This document shows positions 45,184 through 54,359 of a DNA stretch of 64,000 nucleotides, piece after piece. The DNA is from Methylobacterium brachythecii (GTDB taxonomy: Bacteria; Pseudomonadota; Alphaproteobacteria; Rhizobiales; Beijerinckiaceae). The stretch covers positions 186,001-250,000 of the forward strand of contig NZ_JACIDN010000004.1 in assembly GCF_014196345.1 (NCBI RefSeq). The letters are read 5' to 3'. The notes under the pieces were generated by a model. That model was given only the letters and a program-made list of their open reading frames with translations. It searched no databases and was not told the DNA's origin. The position numbers and the translations under genes are program-made. The number at the start of each line of letters is the position of its first letter. Position 1 is the first letter of the stretch.

Positions 45184-45306
45184 CGAGCCGGCGAGAGGCT
45201 GCAGCCGAGCGTTGCGTTGTGCGCGACATTGCGCTGCAATTGCCGCAGGGCGGACCGGGACCGAGATCACGCAGGCGAAGGTTGGCTTCGAGGAGGGCGG
45301 ACGACG

Positions 45307-46881
45307 TTGCTTCAATCTGGTGAGGGGTTGCGGAGCCTGTCAGGCCGTCGCGTCGCGGTGGTCGGCGCCGGCCCCGGGGGCCTCGCCACCGCCCTCCTGC
45401 TCGCCAAGGCTGGCCTCCACGTCACGCTGTTCGAGCGCGACGAGGCGGTGGGCGGGCGCACCAAGACGGTCGAGGCGCCCGGCGGCTACCGCTTCGACAT
45501 CGGGCCGACCTTCTTCCTCTACCCGCAAATCCTCGCCGACATTTTTTCCAGTTGCGGCGAGCGGCTCGAGGATCACGTCGAGATGCGGCGGCTCGACCCG
45601 ATGTACCACCTGCTCTTCGAGGGTGAGGACGGGCTGTCGGGCGAGATCCGCGCCACCAGCGACGAGGGCCGGCTCCAGGCCGAAATCGCGCGCATCGCGC
45701 CCGACGATGCCCGCAACCTCCCCGCCTTCTTCGCCGAGAACCGGACCAAGCTCGACCGGTTTAAGCCGGTGTTGGAGCAGGCCTTCGATCGCTTCTGGTC
45801 GATGGTAAGCCCGGCCATGCTCACGGCACTGCCCCATCTCCATCCGAGCCGCAGCGTCGATGGCGACCTCAAGCGCTACTTCGCCGATCCGCGGGTTCGC
45901 CTCGCCTTCTCGTTCCAGACCAAATACCTCGGGATGAGCCCCTTCCGCTGCCCGAGCCTGTTCACGATCCTGTCGTTCCTCGAATACGAGCACGGGGTCT
46001 ATCACCCGGTCGGCGGATGCGGCGCGGTGTCGGAGGCGATGGCCGGGCTCGCCCGGCGGCTGGGCACTGACATCCGCCTCGGCGCACGGGTCGAGCGCGT
46101 ACTCTTCGAGGGCCGGCGCGCCTCGGGCGTGGTGGTTGACGGCGAGACTTTCAACGCCGACGCGGTGGTGCTGAATGGTGACTTTGCCGGAACGATCCGC
46201 GACCTCGTGCCGGAGACGCATCGCCCGCGCTGGCGCGACCGCAAGGTCGAGACGGCGCGTCTCTCCTGCTCGACCTTCATGATGTATCTCGGCATCGAGG
46301 GCGCGATGCCCGAGGGGCTCGGGCACCACTCGATCCTGCTCGCCAAGGACTATCAGCGGAACATCGCCGAGATCACTGGCGGCACGCTGTCGATACAGCC
46401 CTCTCTCTACGTGCAGCATGCCGGCTTCACGGATGGCGGCATGGCGCCGCCCGGCCATACCGCCCTTTACGTTCTAGTGCCGGTACCGAACCTGCGCTCG
46501 GGCATCGACTGGGAGCGCGAACGGCCGGCCTATCGGGCGTTGGTGCTGGAGCGGCTCAAGCTGCTCGGTCTCACTGATATCGAGAGCCGCATCCGCTACG
46601 AGCGTGTGCTCGACCCGCGCGACTGGCGCGAGGAGTTCGCGGTTCACGAAGGCGCGACCTTCAACCTGTCGCACGACCTCGGGCAGATGCTTTGGTTCCG
46701 CCCGCATAACCGGTTCGGGCCGGGGCTCTACCTCGTCGGCGGGGGCACGCATCCAGGCTCTGGATTGCCGGTGATCTACGAGGGCGCGCGGATCTCCGCA
46801 CGCCTCCTCATCGAGGACCTCGTCGGCGCGAGGGCACCTGCCCTCCGGGAATTGCCGGACACCTCGCCGCTGGCGACGTGA
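45307..46881 (+). CDS. Phytoene desaturase-family enzyme (CrtI/CrtN/CrtP-type), copy 1
   Basis: A 524-residue flavoprotein with the N-terminal FAD fold RVAVVGAGPGGLATALLLAK and ERDEAVGGRTK, then the family-typical YRFDIGPTFFLYPQIL and a C-terminal LYLVGGGTHPGSGLPVIYEG. It desaturates or oxidises a carotenoid. TTG at 45307 has GGAGG nine bases upstream, so it is preferred to a TTG at 45217. A second CrtI-type gene, an acyltransferase and a glycosyltransferase follow in the same direction, which suggests a C30 (squalene-like precursor) pigment pathway as reported for Methylobacterium. Confidence 0.86.
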   Translation: MLQSGEGLRSLSGRRVAVVGAGPGGLATALLLAKAGLHVTLFERDEAVGGRTKTVEAPGGYRFDIGPTFFLYPQILADIFSSCGERLEDHVEMRRLDPMYHLLFEGEDGLSGEIRATSDEGRLQAEIARIAPDDARNLPAFFAENRTKLDRFKPVLEQAFDRFWSMVSPAMLTALPHLHPSRSVDGDLKRYFADPRVRLAFSFQTKYLGMSPFRCPSLFTILSFLEYEHGVYHPVGGCGAVSEAMAGLARRLGTDIRLGARVERVLFEGRRASGVVVDGETFNADAVVLNGDFAGTIRDLVPETHRPRWRDRKVETARLSCSTFMMYLGIEGAMPEGLGHHSILLAKDYQRNIAEITGGTLSIQPSLYVQHAGFTDGGMAPPGHTALYVLVPVPNLRSGIDWERERPAYRALVLERLKLLGLTDIESRIRYERVLDPRDWREEFAVHEGATFNLSHDLGQMLWFRPHNRFGPGLYLVGGGTHPGSGLPVIYEGARISARLLIEDLVGARAPALRELPDTSPLAT

Positions 46882-46893
46882 GGGGCCGTGCCG

Positions 46894-47163
46894 CTACTTC
46901 GTCCCGCAGCCGATGCAGATGCCCTTCATGATCTTGTCGTCCCGCTTCATCTGATCGCTGCGCGCCTCGCGGGACTCGGCCCGGTCTGGAGCGGCGGCCG
47001 CGCCGGGCGGCTTGGTCTGGCCGACGGCGCTGGTGTTGGGGGCGGTCAGGGTGGATGCCGGCCCTCCGCCGGTCCCGGTCTGGTCGACGGATTGGGCCAG
47101 GGTTGGTGCAGCCGTCGAGGCGGTGATCAGAAGGAAGGCAGCGGCGATGGATCGCGCGGACAT
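46894..47163 (-). CDS. Small secreted protein inside the carotenoid cluster
   Basis: An 89-residue protein with a signal peptide (MSARSIAAAFLLITASTAAP, cleavage near LAQ). The mature part is Thr/Gly/Pro-rich (GTGGGPASTLTAPN), then a charged helix ending DDKIMKGICIGCGTK with two Cys. It is on the opposite strand between the two desaturase genes, convergent with the first and divergent from the second. It is probably an unrelated insertion. The ATG is at 47163. No family recognised. Confidence 0.6.
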   Translation of the reverse strand: MSARSIAAAFLLITASTAAPTLAQSVDQTGTGGGPASTLTAPNTSAVGQTKPPGAAAAPDRAESREARSDQMKRDDKIMKGICIGCGTK

Positions 47164-47249
47164 CGGAAACTCCTCGTTTCTTCCATCAACGTCCGAGCGC
47201 GGCGGGAAAGTTCCTGCACCCCCGGTCTGATGCGCGGCGGAGTCTCGCG

Positions 47250-47277
47250 TTGACCGGTTCGATTCCGTTTCTAGCTT
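47250..47277 (+). promoter_or_regulatory. Predicted promoter of the second carotenoid unit
   Basis: TTGACC (47250-47255) and TAGCTT (47272-47277) with a 16-base spacer fit the alphaproteobacterial housekeeping consensus. The start site would be near 47284, about 43 bases before the desaturase ATG at 47327. Confidence 0.5.
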
Positions 47278-47286
47278 CGCGTGAGT

Positions 47287-47306
47287 GCCCGGCCGATCGG
47301 CCGGGC
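47287..47306. promoter_or_regulatory. Perfect 20-bp palindrome after the promoter
   Basis: GCCCGGCC-GATC-GGCCGGGC is a perfect palindrome, 20 bases before the ATG at 47327 and just after the predicted transcription start. It may be an operator for a repressor, or an RNA hairpin at the ribosome-binding region. Confidence 0.6.
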
Positions 47307-47326
47307 TCGAAGGGGTGGCCTCGACC

Positions 47327-48865
47327 ATGAGCAGCGGTTCTTCGGTCGCGGTGATCGGCGGCGGTTTGGGCGGTCTGGCCTCGGCCTGTGTCGCGGCGGC
47401 GCGTGGACATCGCGTCACGCTCTACGACAAGAATCCCTGGCTCGGCGGCAAGGCGGCTGTGCTGCACGAAGGCGGTTTCCGCTTCGACATGGGGCCGACG
47501 ATCCTGACCGTGCCCCGCGTGCTGGAGCGGATCTTTGCCGAGGCCGGCCGCAGCGTGCACGATGCCTTGGATCTGCGCCGGCTCGATCCGCAATGGCGCT
47601 GCTTCTTCGAGGACGGCTCCCGCATCGACCTCGTCGAGGACGTCGAGGCCATGGCCGCGTCGATGGACCGTTTCGCCCCCGGCCAAGGCGTCGGCGACGG
47701 TTACAGAAAATTCCTCTCGATCTCCGAGACGCTGCACGGCGTCAGCGAAAGATTCTTCTTCTGGAAGGCGGTGCAGGACCTCTTCGACACGATCGACATC
47801 CGCGCCAACATGAACCCGGCGACTTTGCGCGACGTGCTCTCGCTGCGCATGCATTCCACCGTTGCCGGCACGATCCGCGGCAAGGTGAAAGATGCCCGGC
47901 TCGCGCAGATGCTCGACCATTTCGTGCAGTATGTCGGCTCCTCGCCCTACGGCGCGCCGGCCGTTCTCTGCGCCATCGGACACATGCAGGTCTCCGAGGG
48001 TGTCTGGTATCCGATGGGCGGTACCCGCGCGGTGGCGGAAGCCTTGGCGAAGCTCGCCACCGATCTCGGCGCGACGATGCGGCCGGCCGAAGAGGTGAAG
48101 GGCCTCGACATTCGCGACGGCGTGGTGCGGGGCGTCCGCACGGCCGAGGGGACCACCGCCTACGACGCCGTGATCTCCAACATGGATTCCGTGCGCACCT
48201 ACCGCGAGCTCGTCGGCGGCGATGTCGGCAAGGCTTACGACGCCAAGACGTTCGAGCCGGCCTGCTCGGGCGTGGTGCTCTATCTCGGGCTGAACCGGCG
48301 CTACGAGCATCTCGGCCATCACGACTTCGTCTTCTCCCGCGACCCGGAAGAGGAATTCGACTTCATCTACCGGAAGGGCGAGCCGGCCCCGGATCCGACT
48401 GCCTACCTCGCGGCGCCTTCGCGGACCGATCCCTCCGTCGCGCCCGAAGGCGGCGAAGCGCTCTACGTCCTGGTGCACACGCCATATCTGCGCCCGCACC
48501 ACGATTGGCAAAAAATGTTTCCGGCCTACCGGCAGGTGATCCTGGACAAGCTCAAGCGCTGCGCGGGCATGCCCGACATCGAAGAGCGCATCGTCGTCGA
48601 GCGGCACCTGACGCCGCAGGACATCCACGAGCGCTATCACGTGCTGAACGGCGCGATCTACGGGCTCGCCTCGCACGGGCGGATGATGGGTGCCTTCAAG
48701 CCCGGCAACCGGTCGCGGGAGGTGAAGGGCCTGTATCTCGCGGGCGGCGCCGCCCATCCGGGGCCGGGCATGCCGATGGTGATGATGTCCGGATGGATCG
48801 CCGCCGACGCCCTCGACTCCGACCTGAAGGCGGGCGCCCGGCCGGATCTGCGCAGGAGCGCGTGA
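47327..48865 (+). CDS. Phytoene desaturase-family enzyme (CrtI/CrtN/CrtP-type), copy 2
   Basis: A 512-residue FAD protein, VAVIGGGLGGLASACVAAARG with YDKNPWLGGKAAVLHEGGFR, then GPTILTVPRVLERIF; the C-terminus has GLYLAGGAAHPGPGMPMVM. It belongs to the same family as the gene at 45307 but is clearly divergent, so the two probably act at different steps, for example desaturation and terminal oxidation. ATG at 47327 (MSSGSSVAVIG) is used. Its stop overlaps the acyltransferase GTG start, so it is translationally coupled to it. Confidence 0.87.
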   Translation: MSSGSSVAVIGGGLGGLASACVAAARGHRVTLYDKNPWLGGKAAVLHEGGFRFDMGPTILTVPRVLERIFAEAGRSVHDALDLRRLDPQWRCFFEDGSRIDLVEDVEAMAASMDRFAPGQGVGDGYRKFLSISETLHGVSERFFFWKAVQDLFDTIDIRANMNPATLRDVLSLRMHSTVAGTIRGKVKDARLAQMLDHFVQYVGSSPYGAPAVLCAIGHMQVSEGVWYPMGGTRAVAEALAKLATDLGATMRPAEEVKGLDIRDGVVRGVRTAEGTTAYDAVISNMDSVRTYRELVGGDVGKAYDAKTFEPACSGVVLYLGLNRRYEHLGHHDFVFSRDPEEEFDFIYRKGEPAPDPTAYLAAPSRTDPSVAPEGGEALYVLVHTPYLRPHHDWQKMFPAYRQVILDKLKRCAGMPDIEERIVVERHLTPQDIHERYHVLNGAIYGLASHGRMMGAFKPGNRSREVKGLYLAGGAAHPGPGMPMVMMSGWIAADALDSDLKAGARPDLRRSA

Positions 48866-49677
48866 GCACGCCGTCCCGTCGCGCTCCCGCCCCGATGCGC
48901 TCCGAGCGCGTCTGGCGCTTCATGGCAGCGGTGTTCGCGCGCTTCCTGCGCCGGCACATGAACGCCCTGCGGCTGGCGCGCTGGGGCGCGCCGCGTCGGG
49001 TCGATCATCCCGGACCGCTGGTGATCTACTGCAATCACCCCTCCTGGTGGGATGCCGCGGTGCTGATCCTGCTGGCCGACCGGCTGTTTCCGGGGCGGCC
49101 GATGTTCGCGCCCTTCGATGCGAAGATGCTGGAAAGATACGGCATCTTCCGCCGGCTCGGTGCCTTTCCGGTCGACCTCGAGTCGCGCCGCGGGGCCGCG
49201 CAGTTCCTGGTCTCCGCCCGCGCGGTGCTGGCTGAGCCGGGTCATATGCTCTGGATCACCGCGCAGGGGCGCTTCTCCGACGCGCGCAGCCGTCCGCTCG
49301 ATCTGCGGCCCGGCATCGCGCACCTCGCCGAGATCGCGCCAGAGGCGCTGTTTCTGCCCCTCGCCCTCGACTACGCCTTCTGGGACGAGCGTGGCGCCGA
49401 GGCCTGCTGTGCCTTCGGCGAGCCGATCGCCGCCCGCGATCTGCTGCGGCTCAGCCGCGGCGAGCGGTTGGCCCGGCTCGAAGCCGGGTTGACGGCGACG
49501 CTGGACGCGCTCTCCGCCGACGTCATGGCCCGCGATCCCGCCCGGTTCGTGCCGGTCATCGAGGGCGCGCGCGGGATCGGCGGGGTCTACGACCTCTGGC
49601 GCCGGGCCGTGGCCCTGGCACGTGGCCGGCGCTTCGATCCGGCCCACGGCGCGGCAGAGGCCGAGCGGAACCCGTGA
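48862..49677 (+). CDS. PlsC-like acyltransferase of the carotenoid cluster
   Basis: A 271-residue lysophospholipid-acyltransferase-like protein. The HX4D motif is seen in NHPSWWD, followed by an EGR-equivalent, GRFSDARSRP, and LFLPLALDYAFWD. The start is GTG 48862, overlapping the desaturase stop (GTGA); a later ATG is at 48895. In this setting it probably attaches a fatty acid to a glycosylated carotenoid, as in staphyloxanthin-like pigments. A short membrane-facing helix may anchor it to the inner membrane. Confidence 0.84.
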   Translation: MSTPSRRAPAPMRSERVWRFMAAVFARFLRRHMNALRLARWGAPRRVDHPGPLVIYCNHPSWWDAAVLILLADRLFPGRPMFAPFDAKMLERYGIFRRLGAFPVDLESRRGAAQFLVSARAVLAEPGHMLWITAQGRFSDARSRPLDLRPGIAHLAEIAPEALFLPLALDYAFWDERGAEACCAFGEPIAARDLLRLSRGERLARLEAGLTATLDALSADVMARDPARFVPVIEGARGIGGVYDLWRRAVALARGRRFDPAHGAAEAERNP

Positions 49678-50807
49678 TGCTCTCCCTCGCCCTCCTCTGC
49701 CTCGTCCTGGCGCTGCTGCCGGCGGTTCTGGCCGCCGTGAACATCCGGTGCCTCGCCGCGCCCGAGCCGATGCCGGGCGCGACGGGGCTCGTCTCGATCC
49801 TGATCCCGGCTCGGAACGAGGCGGCGATCATCGCCGGCACCGTCCGCGCGGCGCTGGCGAGCGAGGGCGTCCCGATCGAGGTGCTGGTCGGCGACGATCA
49901 CTCCACCGATGCGACGGATGCGATCGTGAGCGAGATCGCGGCGCATGACACACGCGTGCGGCTCGTGGCGGTACCGGCCCTGCCGGCGGGCTGGACTGGC
50001 AAGAACAACGGGTGCGCCGCCCTCGCCGCAGCCGCACGGGGCGAGCGCCTGCTGTTCATCGATGCCGACGTGACGCTCCACCCTCATGCCGCCGCCGCGC
50101 TTTCGGCTCATGCCGAGCGCAGCGGCGCGGCATTGGTCAGCGGCGTGCCGCGCCAGGTGATGCGGAGCCTGGGCGAGACTCTCACCGTTCCCGCCATCAA
50201 CTTCCTGCTGCTCGGCTTCCTGCCGATCCCGCTGATGCGGCAGCGTCCCGATGTCTCGCTCGCGGCGGCCTGCGGCCAACTCGTGATGGTCTCGGCCGAG
50301 GCCTATCGTCAGACCGGCGGCCACGGCGCGGTACGCGCCTCGTTGCATGACGGCGTGAGCCTGCCCCGCATGCTCCGGGCGGCGGGTTTTCGGACCGACC
50401 TCGTCGCGGGAACGACCTTGGCCGATTGCCGGATGTATTCGCGGTTCGGCCAGGCATGGGCTGGCTTCTCCAAGAACGCCCACGAGGGCATGGCGACGCC
50501 GCGCGCCCTGCCCATCTGGACGATCCTGCTCTTCGGCGGTCATGTGCTGCCCTGGTTTCTGCTCGCGGTGGCGCTGGTTGCAGGGTTGCCGGCGGTCGCG
50601 CTGACGGCGCTGGCCGCGGGCCTCGTCTCCCTCGGAACGCGGGCCGCGATCACACGGGCTTGCGCCGAACCGCTCGCGACGATCCCCCTGCACCCCTTCA
50701 CGATCGCCATGGCGCTGGCGATCCAATGGACGGCTTTGTCGCGGGCGGCGCGTGGCAAGGCGCCGACGGCGTGGAAGGGCCGGAGCTATCCGGTTGGACC
50801 ACGCTGA
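49677..50807 (+). CDS. Family 2 glycosyltransferase of the carotenoid cluster
   Basis: A 376-residue membrane-associated GT-A enzyme: N-terminal helix (LSLALLCLVLALLPAVLAAV), UDP-sugar region SILIPARNEAAIIAGTV, DDHSTDAT and LFIDADVTLHP (DxD), and C-terminal membrane helices (TILLFGGHVLPWFLLAVAL). It is similar to CrtQ-type transferases. The start overlaps the acyltransferase stop (TGATG). It would glycosylate a carotenoid carboxyl group before acylation, by analogy with staphyloxanthin. Confidence 0.86.
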   Translation: MLSLALLCLVLALLPAVLAAVNIRCLAAPEPMPGATGLVSILIPARNEAAIIAGTVRAALASEGVPIEVLVGDDHSTDATDAIVSEIAAHDTRVRLVAVPALPAGWTGKNNGCAALAAAARGERLLFIDADVTLHPHAAAALSAHAERSGAALVSGVPRQVMRSLGETLTVPAINFLLLGFLPIPLMRQRPDVSLAAACGQLVMVSAEAYRQTGGHGAVRASLHDGVSLPRMLRAAGFRTDLVAGTTLADCRMYSRFGQAWAGFSKNAHEGMATPRALPIWTILLFGGHVLPWFLLAVALVAGLPAVALTALAAGLVSLGTRAAITRACAEPLATIPLHPFTIAMALAIQWTALSRAARGKAPTAWKGRSYPVGPR

Positions 50808-50856
50808 AGCGGGCCGCAGCGATCCCGTCGAAGCCGGTCGCGATGGTCCGCGAACC

Positions 50857-50889
50857 CGTCGAAACGCGACCTGAAGCCCCGTTTCGACG
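50857..50889. repeat. CGTCGAAACG inverted repeat after the carotenoid operon
   Basis: Perfect 10-bp arms (50857-50866 and 50880-50889) with a 13-base loop lie 50 bases after the glycosyltransferase stop. The core CGTTTCGA resembles the second stem of the repeat at 43157-43183, so they may be related elements. It could also act as an operon-end hairpin. Confidence 0.6.
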
Positions 50890-50935
50890 ATCGGATTAAG
50901 CAAGCCGTCCCATCCCGCGATCACGCTTCGTCGCG

Positions 50936-51553
50936 ATGATGGGTGGCGCGATGTTTTGGGCTTTGTTCGGATTCAGCGGGCGATTGGGCCGCCTCGCCTT
51001 TTTCGGCTGGAGCATGATCGTCGCCTCGGTCGTCGGGGTCGGCGTCGCTCTCGCGGCGTTGGGTTTCGTCGCCGGCCTCGCAAAAGGCTCCGGCGATACG
51101 CTCGTCGGGACTGGGCTCTGCGTGGCCGTCGGCGTGATCCCGATCGTCTGGATGACCACGGCACTCACCACGAAGCGCCTGCGCGATGCTGGTTTTCCTC
51201 CGAGGCTCGTGCTGCCTTTGATGTCGGCTTTTTCCGCCTACGAGGCGATGGTGTTGTCACCGCAGACAGGTGGCGACGCCCTGCTCTCCGGCATCCTTGA
51301 CGGACATCCGGCCGGCCTCGCGGTCAAAGGCCTCTTCGCAGGGGTCCTGCTGTTTTGGCCGAGCGCGGGGGAGACAGCCGAAGGGGATTCCGGGGCCAAA
51401 CGGCGAAAGGGCGAGGCGTCGTGGCACGAGCGTGCGCTCCGCATCGCCTCCGAGCCGCTGCCGCCGCCGGAACCGGTACGCGTGATCCCGGGGCCTGCCT
51501 CCGCCCCCGCATCGCCCGTCCGCACGTTCGGCCGTCGCGGCGTCGTAGGCTGA
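50936..51553 (+). CDS. DUF805 family membrane protein
   Basis: A 205-residue protein beginning FWALFGFSGRLGRLAFFGWS, a typical DUF805 start, with about four membrane helices in the first 140 residues and the family block TTKRLRDAGFPPRL. The cytosolic tail (about 140-205) is Ala/Pro/Arg-rich. The function of DUF805 is unknown. It is 128 bases after the glycosyltransferase gene and probably not in its operon. Confidence 0.85.
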   Translation: MMGGAMFWALFGFSGRLGRLAFFGWSMIVASVVGVGVALAALGFVAGLAKGSGDTLVGTGLCVAVGVIPIVWMTTALTTKRLRDAGFPPRLVLPLMSAFSAYEAMVLSPQTGGDALLSGILDGHPAGLAVKGLFAGVLLFWPSAGETAEGDSGAKRRKGEASWHERALRIASEPLPPPEPVRVIPGPASAPASPVRTFGRRGVVG

Positions 51554-51555
51554 CG

Positions 51556-51882
51556 TCAGTCCGCGCCGCCGGTCTCGGCCAGGATCCAGGCCGCCGTATC
51601 GGGATCGGCGCCGCTGACCGGCAGATGCAGGATGATCGGCGTCTCGTAAGGATGGCGGGCCTTGAGCGCCGCGCTCAAGGGCTCCGCGAGGCCTTCGCGA
51701 GTTTTCAGGATGGCCACCACCTCGTGCCCGCGCTCGATCGCGCCTTTCCAGGCATAGACCGACTCCATGCCAGGCAGCACGTTCACGCAGGCCGCGAGCC
51801 GTTCGCGCACGAGCGCTTCGCCGATGGCGAGGGCCGTCTGCGTATCCGGCAACGTGGTGTAGACGAGGAGCGGGCGCTCCAT
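51556..51882 (-). CDS. cutA: CutA-family divalent-cation tolerance protein
   Basis: A 108-residue trimeric ferredoxin-like protein. Signatures are [38 protein letters not shown] and [24 protein letters not shown]. It is linked to copper tolerance. It is convergent with the DUF805 gene and divergent from nadK. The ATG at 51882 ([10 protein letters not shown]) is the family start. Confidence 0.93.
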   Translation of the reverse strand: MERPLLVYTTLPDTQTALAIGEALVRERLAACVNVLPGMESVYAWKGAIERGHEVVAILKTREGLAEPLSAALKARHPYETPIILHLPVSGADPDTAAWILAETGGAD

Positions 51883-51974
51883 GCTATGCCTCTCTTCCAA
51901 GATGCGTCCGGCCGCGAGTGAGACCTCGCGCCTTCCCGGCGTCAACAAGGTTCGAAGGCGGATCGACGGTTTCG

Positions 51975-52745
51975 ATGGCGTCGCGTTTCTCCCGGATCGC
52001 CTTCGTCGCGAGCCCGACGCCCGATGCCCGCGAGGCGGCCGAGGCGTTGATGCGCCGCTACGACCACGTCACGCCTGAGGAGGCCGACGTTGTGGTGGCG
52101 CTCGGCGGCGACGGCCTGATGCTCCAGGTGCTCCACCGCTTCATGGACGGATCCAAGCCGATCTACGGCATGAACCGCGGCACCGTCGGCTTCCTCATGA
52201 ACGAGTTCCGTGAGGACGCGCTGATCGAGCGGCTGGAGAATGCCCAGCGCAGCGTGATCCATCCGCTCTCCATGGTCGTCACCGACACGGAGGGTCGCAC
52301 GCACACGGCGCCGGCGATCAACGAAGTCTACATGCTGCGCCAGACCCACCAGACGGCGAAGCTCCGGATCTCGATCGACGGCAAGGTGCGGCTGCCGGAA
52401 CTCATTGCCGACGGCGTCCTCGTGGCGACGCCCGCCGGCTCCACCGCCTACAATTTCTCCGTCGGCGGTCCGATCCTGCCCCTGAACGCGCAGCTTCTCG
52501 CCCTGACGCCGATTTCCTCGTTTCGGCCGCGGCGCTGGAACGGCGCCCTGCTGCCGAACCACGCGCGCATCCACGTCGAGGTGCTGGAGGCTGCGCACCG
52601 GCCGGTGGCGGCGGTGGCCGACCACACCGAGTTCCGTCGGGTCCGTACCGTCGAGACCTGGCTCGACCACGACACCGACCTCGTGCTGCTGCACGATCCC
52701 GGCCACAGCCTCGACGAGCGGATTCTTCGCGAACAGTTCGGCTGA
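51975..52745 (+). CDS. nadK: NAD kinase
   Basis: A 256-residue enzyme phosphorylating NAD to NADP. The GGDG motif is in [13 protein letters not shown], NxE-like contacts in [11 protein letters not shown] and the substrate site in [21 protein letters not shown]. It is cytoplasmic and essential. The ATG at 51975 gives [14 protein letters not shown]. It ends 18 bases before the convergent DUF2336 gene. Confidence 0.95.
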   Translation: MASRFSRIAFVASPTPDAREAAEALMRRYDHVTPEEADVVVALGGDGLMLQVLHRFMDGSKPIYGMNRGTVGFLMNEFREDALIERLENAQRSVIHPLSMVVTDTEGRTHTAPAINEVYMLRQTHQTAKLRISIDGKVRLPELIADGVLVATPAGSTAYNFSVGGPILPLNAQLLALTPISSFRPRRWNGALLPNHARIHVEVLEAAHRPVAAVADHTEFRRVRTVETWLDHDTDLVLLHDPGHSLDERILREQFG

Positions 52746-52763
52746 TCGCGTCTGGCCGTGCGG

Positions 52764-54359
52764 TCAGGCGGCCATACGGAGTCGGTCTGTCCGGTAGCTC
52801 GCCATGATGCTCTCGGAGATCAGGCTCTCGACCAGGTCCGGGCCGTCCTGCGCGACGGGTTCGCGCGAGGGAACCGCCACGAGCATTGGCACCTGGGTCG
52901 TCTCCTCGGCCGCTGTCACGAGTTCGACGGCCGGCGCTTTGCCTTGGTCCGGCACGGGCTCGCGACTTGCCAGGAAGCTCGCCATCAGTGCGTCGGAGAG
53001 CCCGTCGAGCACGGCATCCGTCGTCTCGGCCTGGCGGCGCTCCTGCTCTGCGCGATAGCTAGTGATGATCGCTTCGGGCAGTTCGTCGAGGACGCGGGAG
53101 ATCCTGTCCGAGACGGCCGTCTCGTCTGCCGATGGCATCGCGGGAATGGCCACGGCCTCCGGCAGGAAGCCGGCGCTGCGGCGATCGTCGGCCTCGATGC
53201 GCAGCATCTGCTCGCGCTCGGGCTCGTCCGCGAGAGAACGGGCGTGCTGGCGAGCCTCTTCGCGAGCGGCTTCGGCCTCGAAGCGGGCGAGCAGCGCCAT
53301 CAGGCTGCGGCTCTCGGCGAAGGGCATATCCTCGCAGGCCGTCAGAGCGCGCTCGATCATGCGACGCGCCAGTCGGGCGCCCTCGATCTCGGCGCCGCCG
53401 GTCGCGGCCTCGCGCCAGGCCGAGAGCGCCGCCTGGATCGCCGGCAGCAACAGGCTGGGCAGTCCGGCACGGCGGTGCAGGGCGGAAAAGCCGGCGCCGC
53501 GCGGCTCGAACATCAGCCCCGCGACCCGCGCCCGGCTCAGGCCCGAGAGATCGGCGAGCGCGGCCTCGGCGAAGGGCATGCGCAGGGTCAGGATGGCGCG
53601 CAGGATCAGGCCGGCATTGAGCTGTCCCTGCGCCCGCACGTGGGAGACCAGCCGCGCCAGGCCGGCCTCGCCCGCCTCGTCGCTCAACGACAGGGCGGCG
53701 CAGTCGCGCGCCTCGCGATGGACGCGATCGCCGCGCTCGCGGCTGAGCCAGCCGCTGGCGAGACCGAACGAGGACAGGGCCTCGGCGACGCGCGCGGCGA
53801 GCGCATGGCGTACCTCGATGCCGATGCCGGGCCGTGCGAGCAGTGCCTCGCGCAGGCGGGCGTCGTCGCCGTGGCGCTCGACGATGCGCAACAGCGCGGC
53901 GATGCCGACCTTGGCGTAGCCGTTGCGGGCAAGGACGATCAGCGACGGGGCGCCCGCCACCTCGGCCAGTGCGGCGGCCACCGGCATCGTGATGTCGGCG
54001 CGGCCGGCGATGGCGCTGCGGGTCGTCTCGCAGCCGATCGCGGCGCAATCGACGAGATCGGCATCCATCAGAACCGGCGAGCGCGCGAGCACCAGGCAGG
54101 CGATCTCGGGCTGGTCCGAGGCGAGCGCCACGATGAGCGGGCGCGGCGCGGAGGGGGATGCGGCGCAGGCCTCGGCCAGCGCGCGGCGCACCAGGGCCGA
54201 GCCGTCGTCGAGAAGGGCCAACAGGGCGGTCTTGGCTTCCCAGGCGGCCTCGGGGGCGAGGTTGCCGTGGCAATAGGCCCGGCCCAGGGCCGCGGCGGCC
54301 TCGGCGCGGCGTTCGGCAGAGGCGGTCTGCGTCGAGAGCAGGAACTGGCGAAGGGTCAT
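52764..54359 (-). CDS. DUF2336 domain-containing protein
   Basis: A 531-residue alpha-helical repeat protein. The N-terminal HEAT-like repeats (LLDDGSALVRRALAEACAAS, LARSPVLMDADLVDCAAIG, LARNGYAKVGIAALLRIVER) match DUF2336, typical of Methylobacterium and other Rhizobiales. It is probably a scaffold; in a few relatives DUF2336 proteins go with sensory or flagellar functions, but no such gene is near. The ATG at 54359 overlaps the stop of the upstream transglycosylase gene (ATGA), so they are coupled. Confidence 0.86.
   Translation of the reverse strand: MTLRQFLLSTQTASAERRAEAAAALGRAYCHGNLAPEAAWEAKTALLALLDDGSALVRRALAEACAASPSAPRPLIVALASDQPEIACLVLARSPVLMDADLVDCAAIGCETTRSAIAGRADITMPVAAALAEVAGAPSLIVLARNGYAKVGIAALLRIVERHGDDARLREALLARPGIGIEVRHALAARVAEALSSFGLASGWLSRERGDRVHREARDCAALSLSDEAGEAGLARLVSHVRAQGQLNAGLILRAILTLRMPFAEAALADLSGLSRARVAGLMFEPRGAGFSALHRRAGLPSLLLPAIQAALSAWREAATGGAEIEGARLARRMIERALTACEDMPFAESRSLMALLARFEAEAAREEARQHARSLADEPEREQMLRIEADDRRSAGFLPEAVAIPAMPSADETAVSDRISRVLDELPEAIITSYRAEQERRQAETTDAVLDGLSDALMASFLASREPVPDQGKAPAVELVTAAEETTQVPMLVAVPSREPVAQDGPDLVESLISESIMASYRTDRLRMAA

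Noticed and set aside
47245-47275. TTCGATTCC as the T-arm of a tRNA
   Set aside because: No acceptor or anticodon arms can be folded around it; the TTGACC and TAGCTT elements fit a promoter better.
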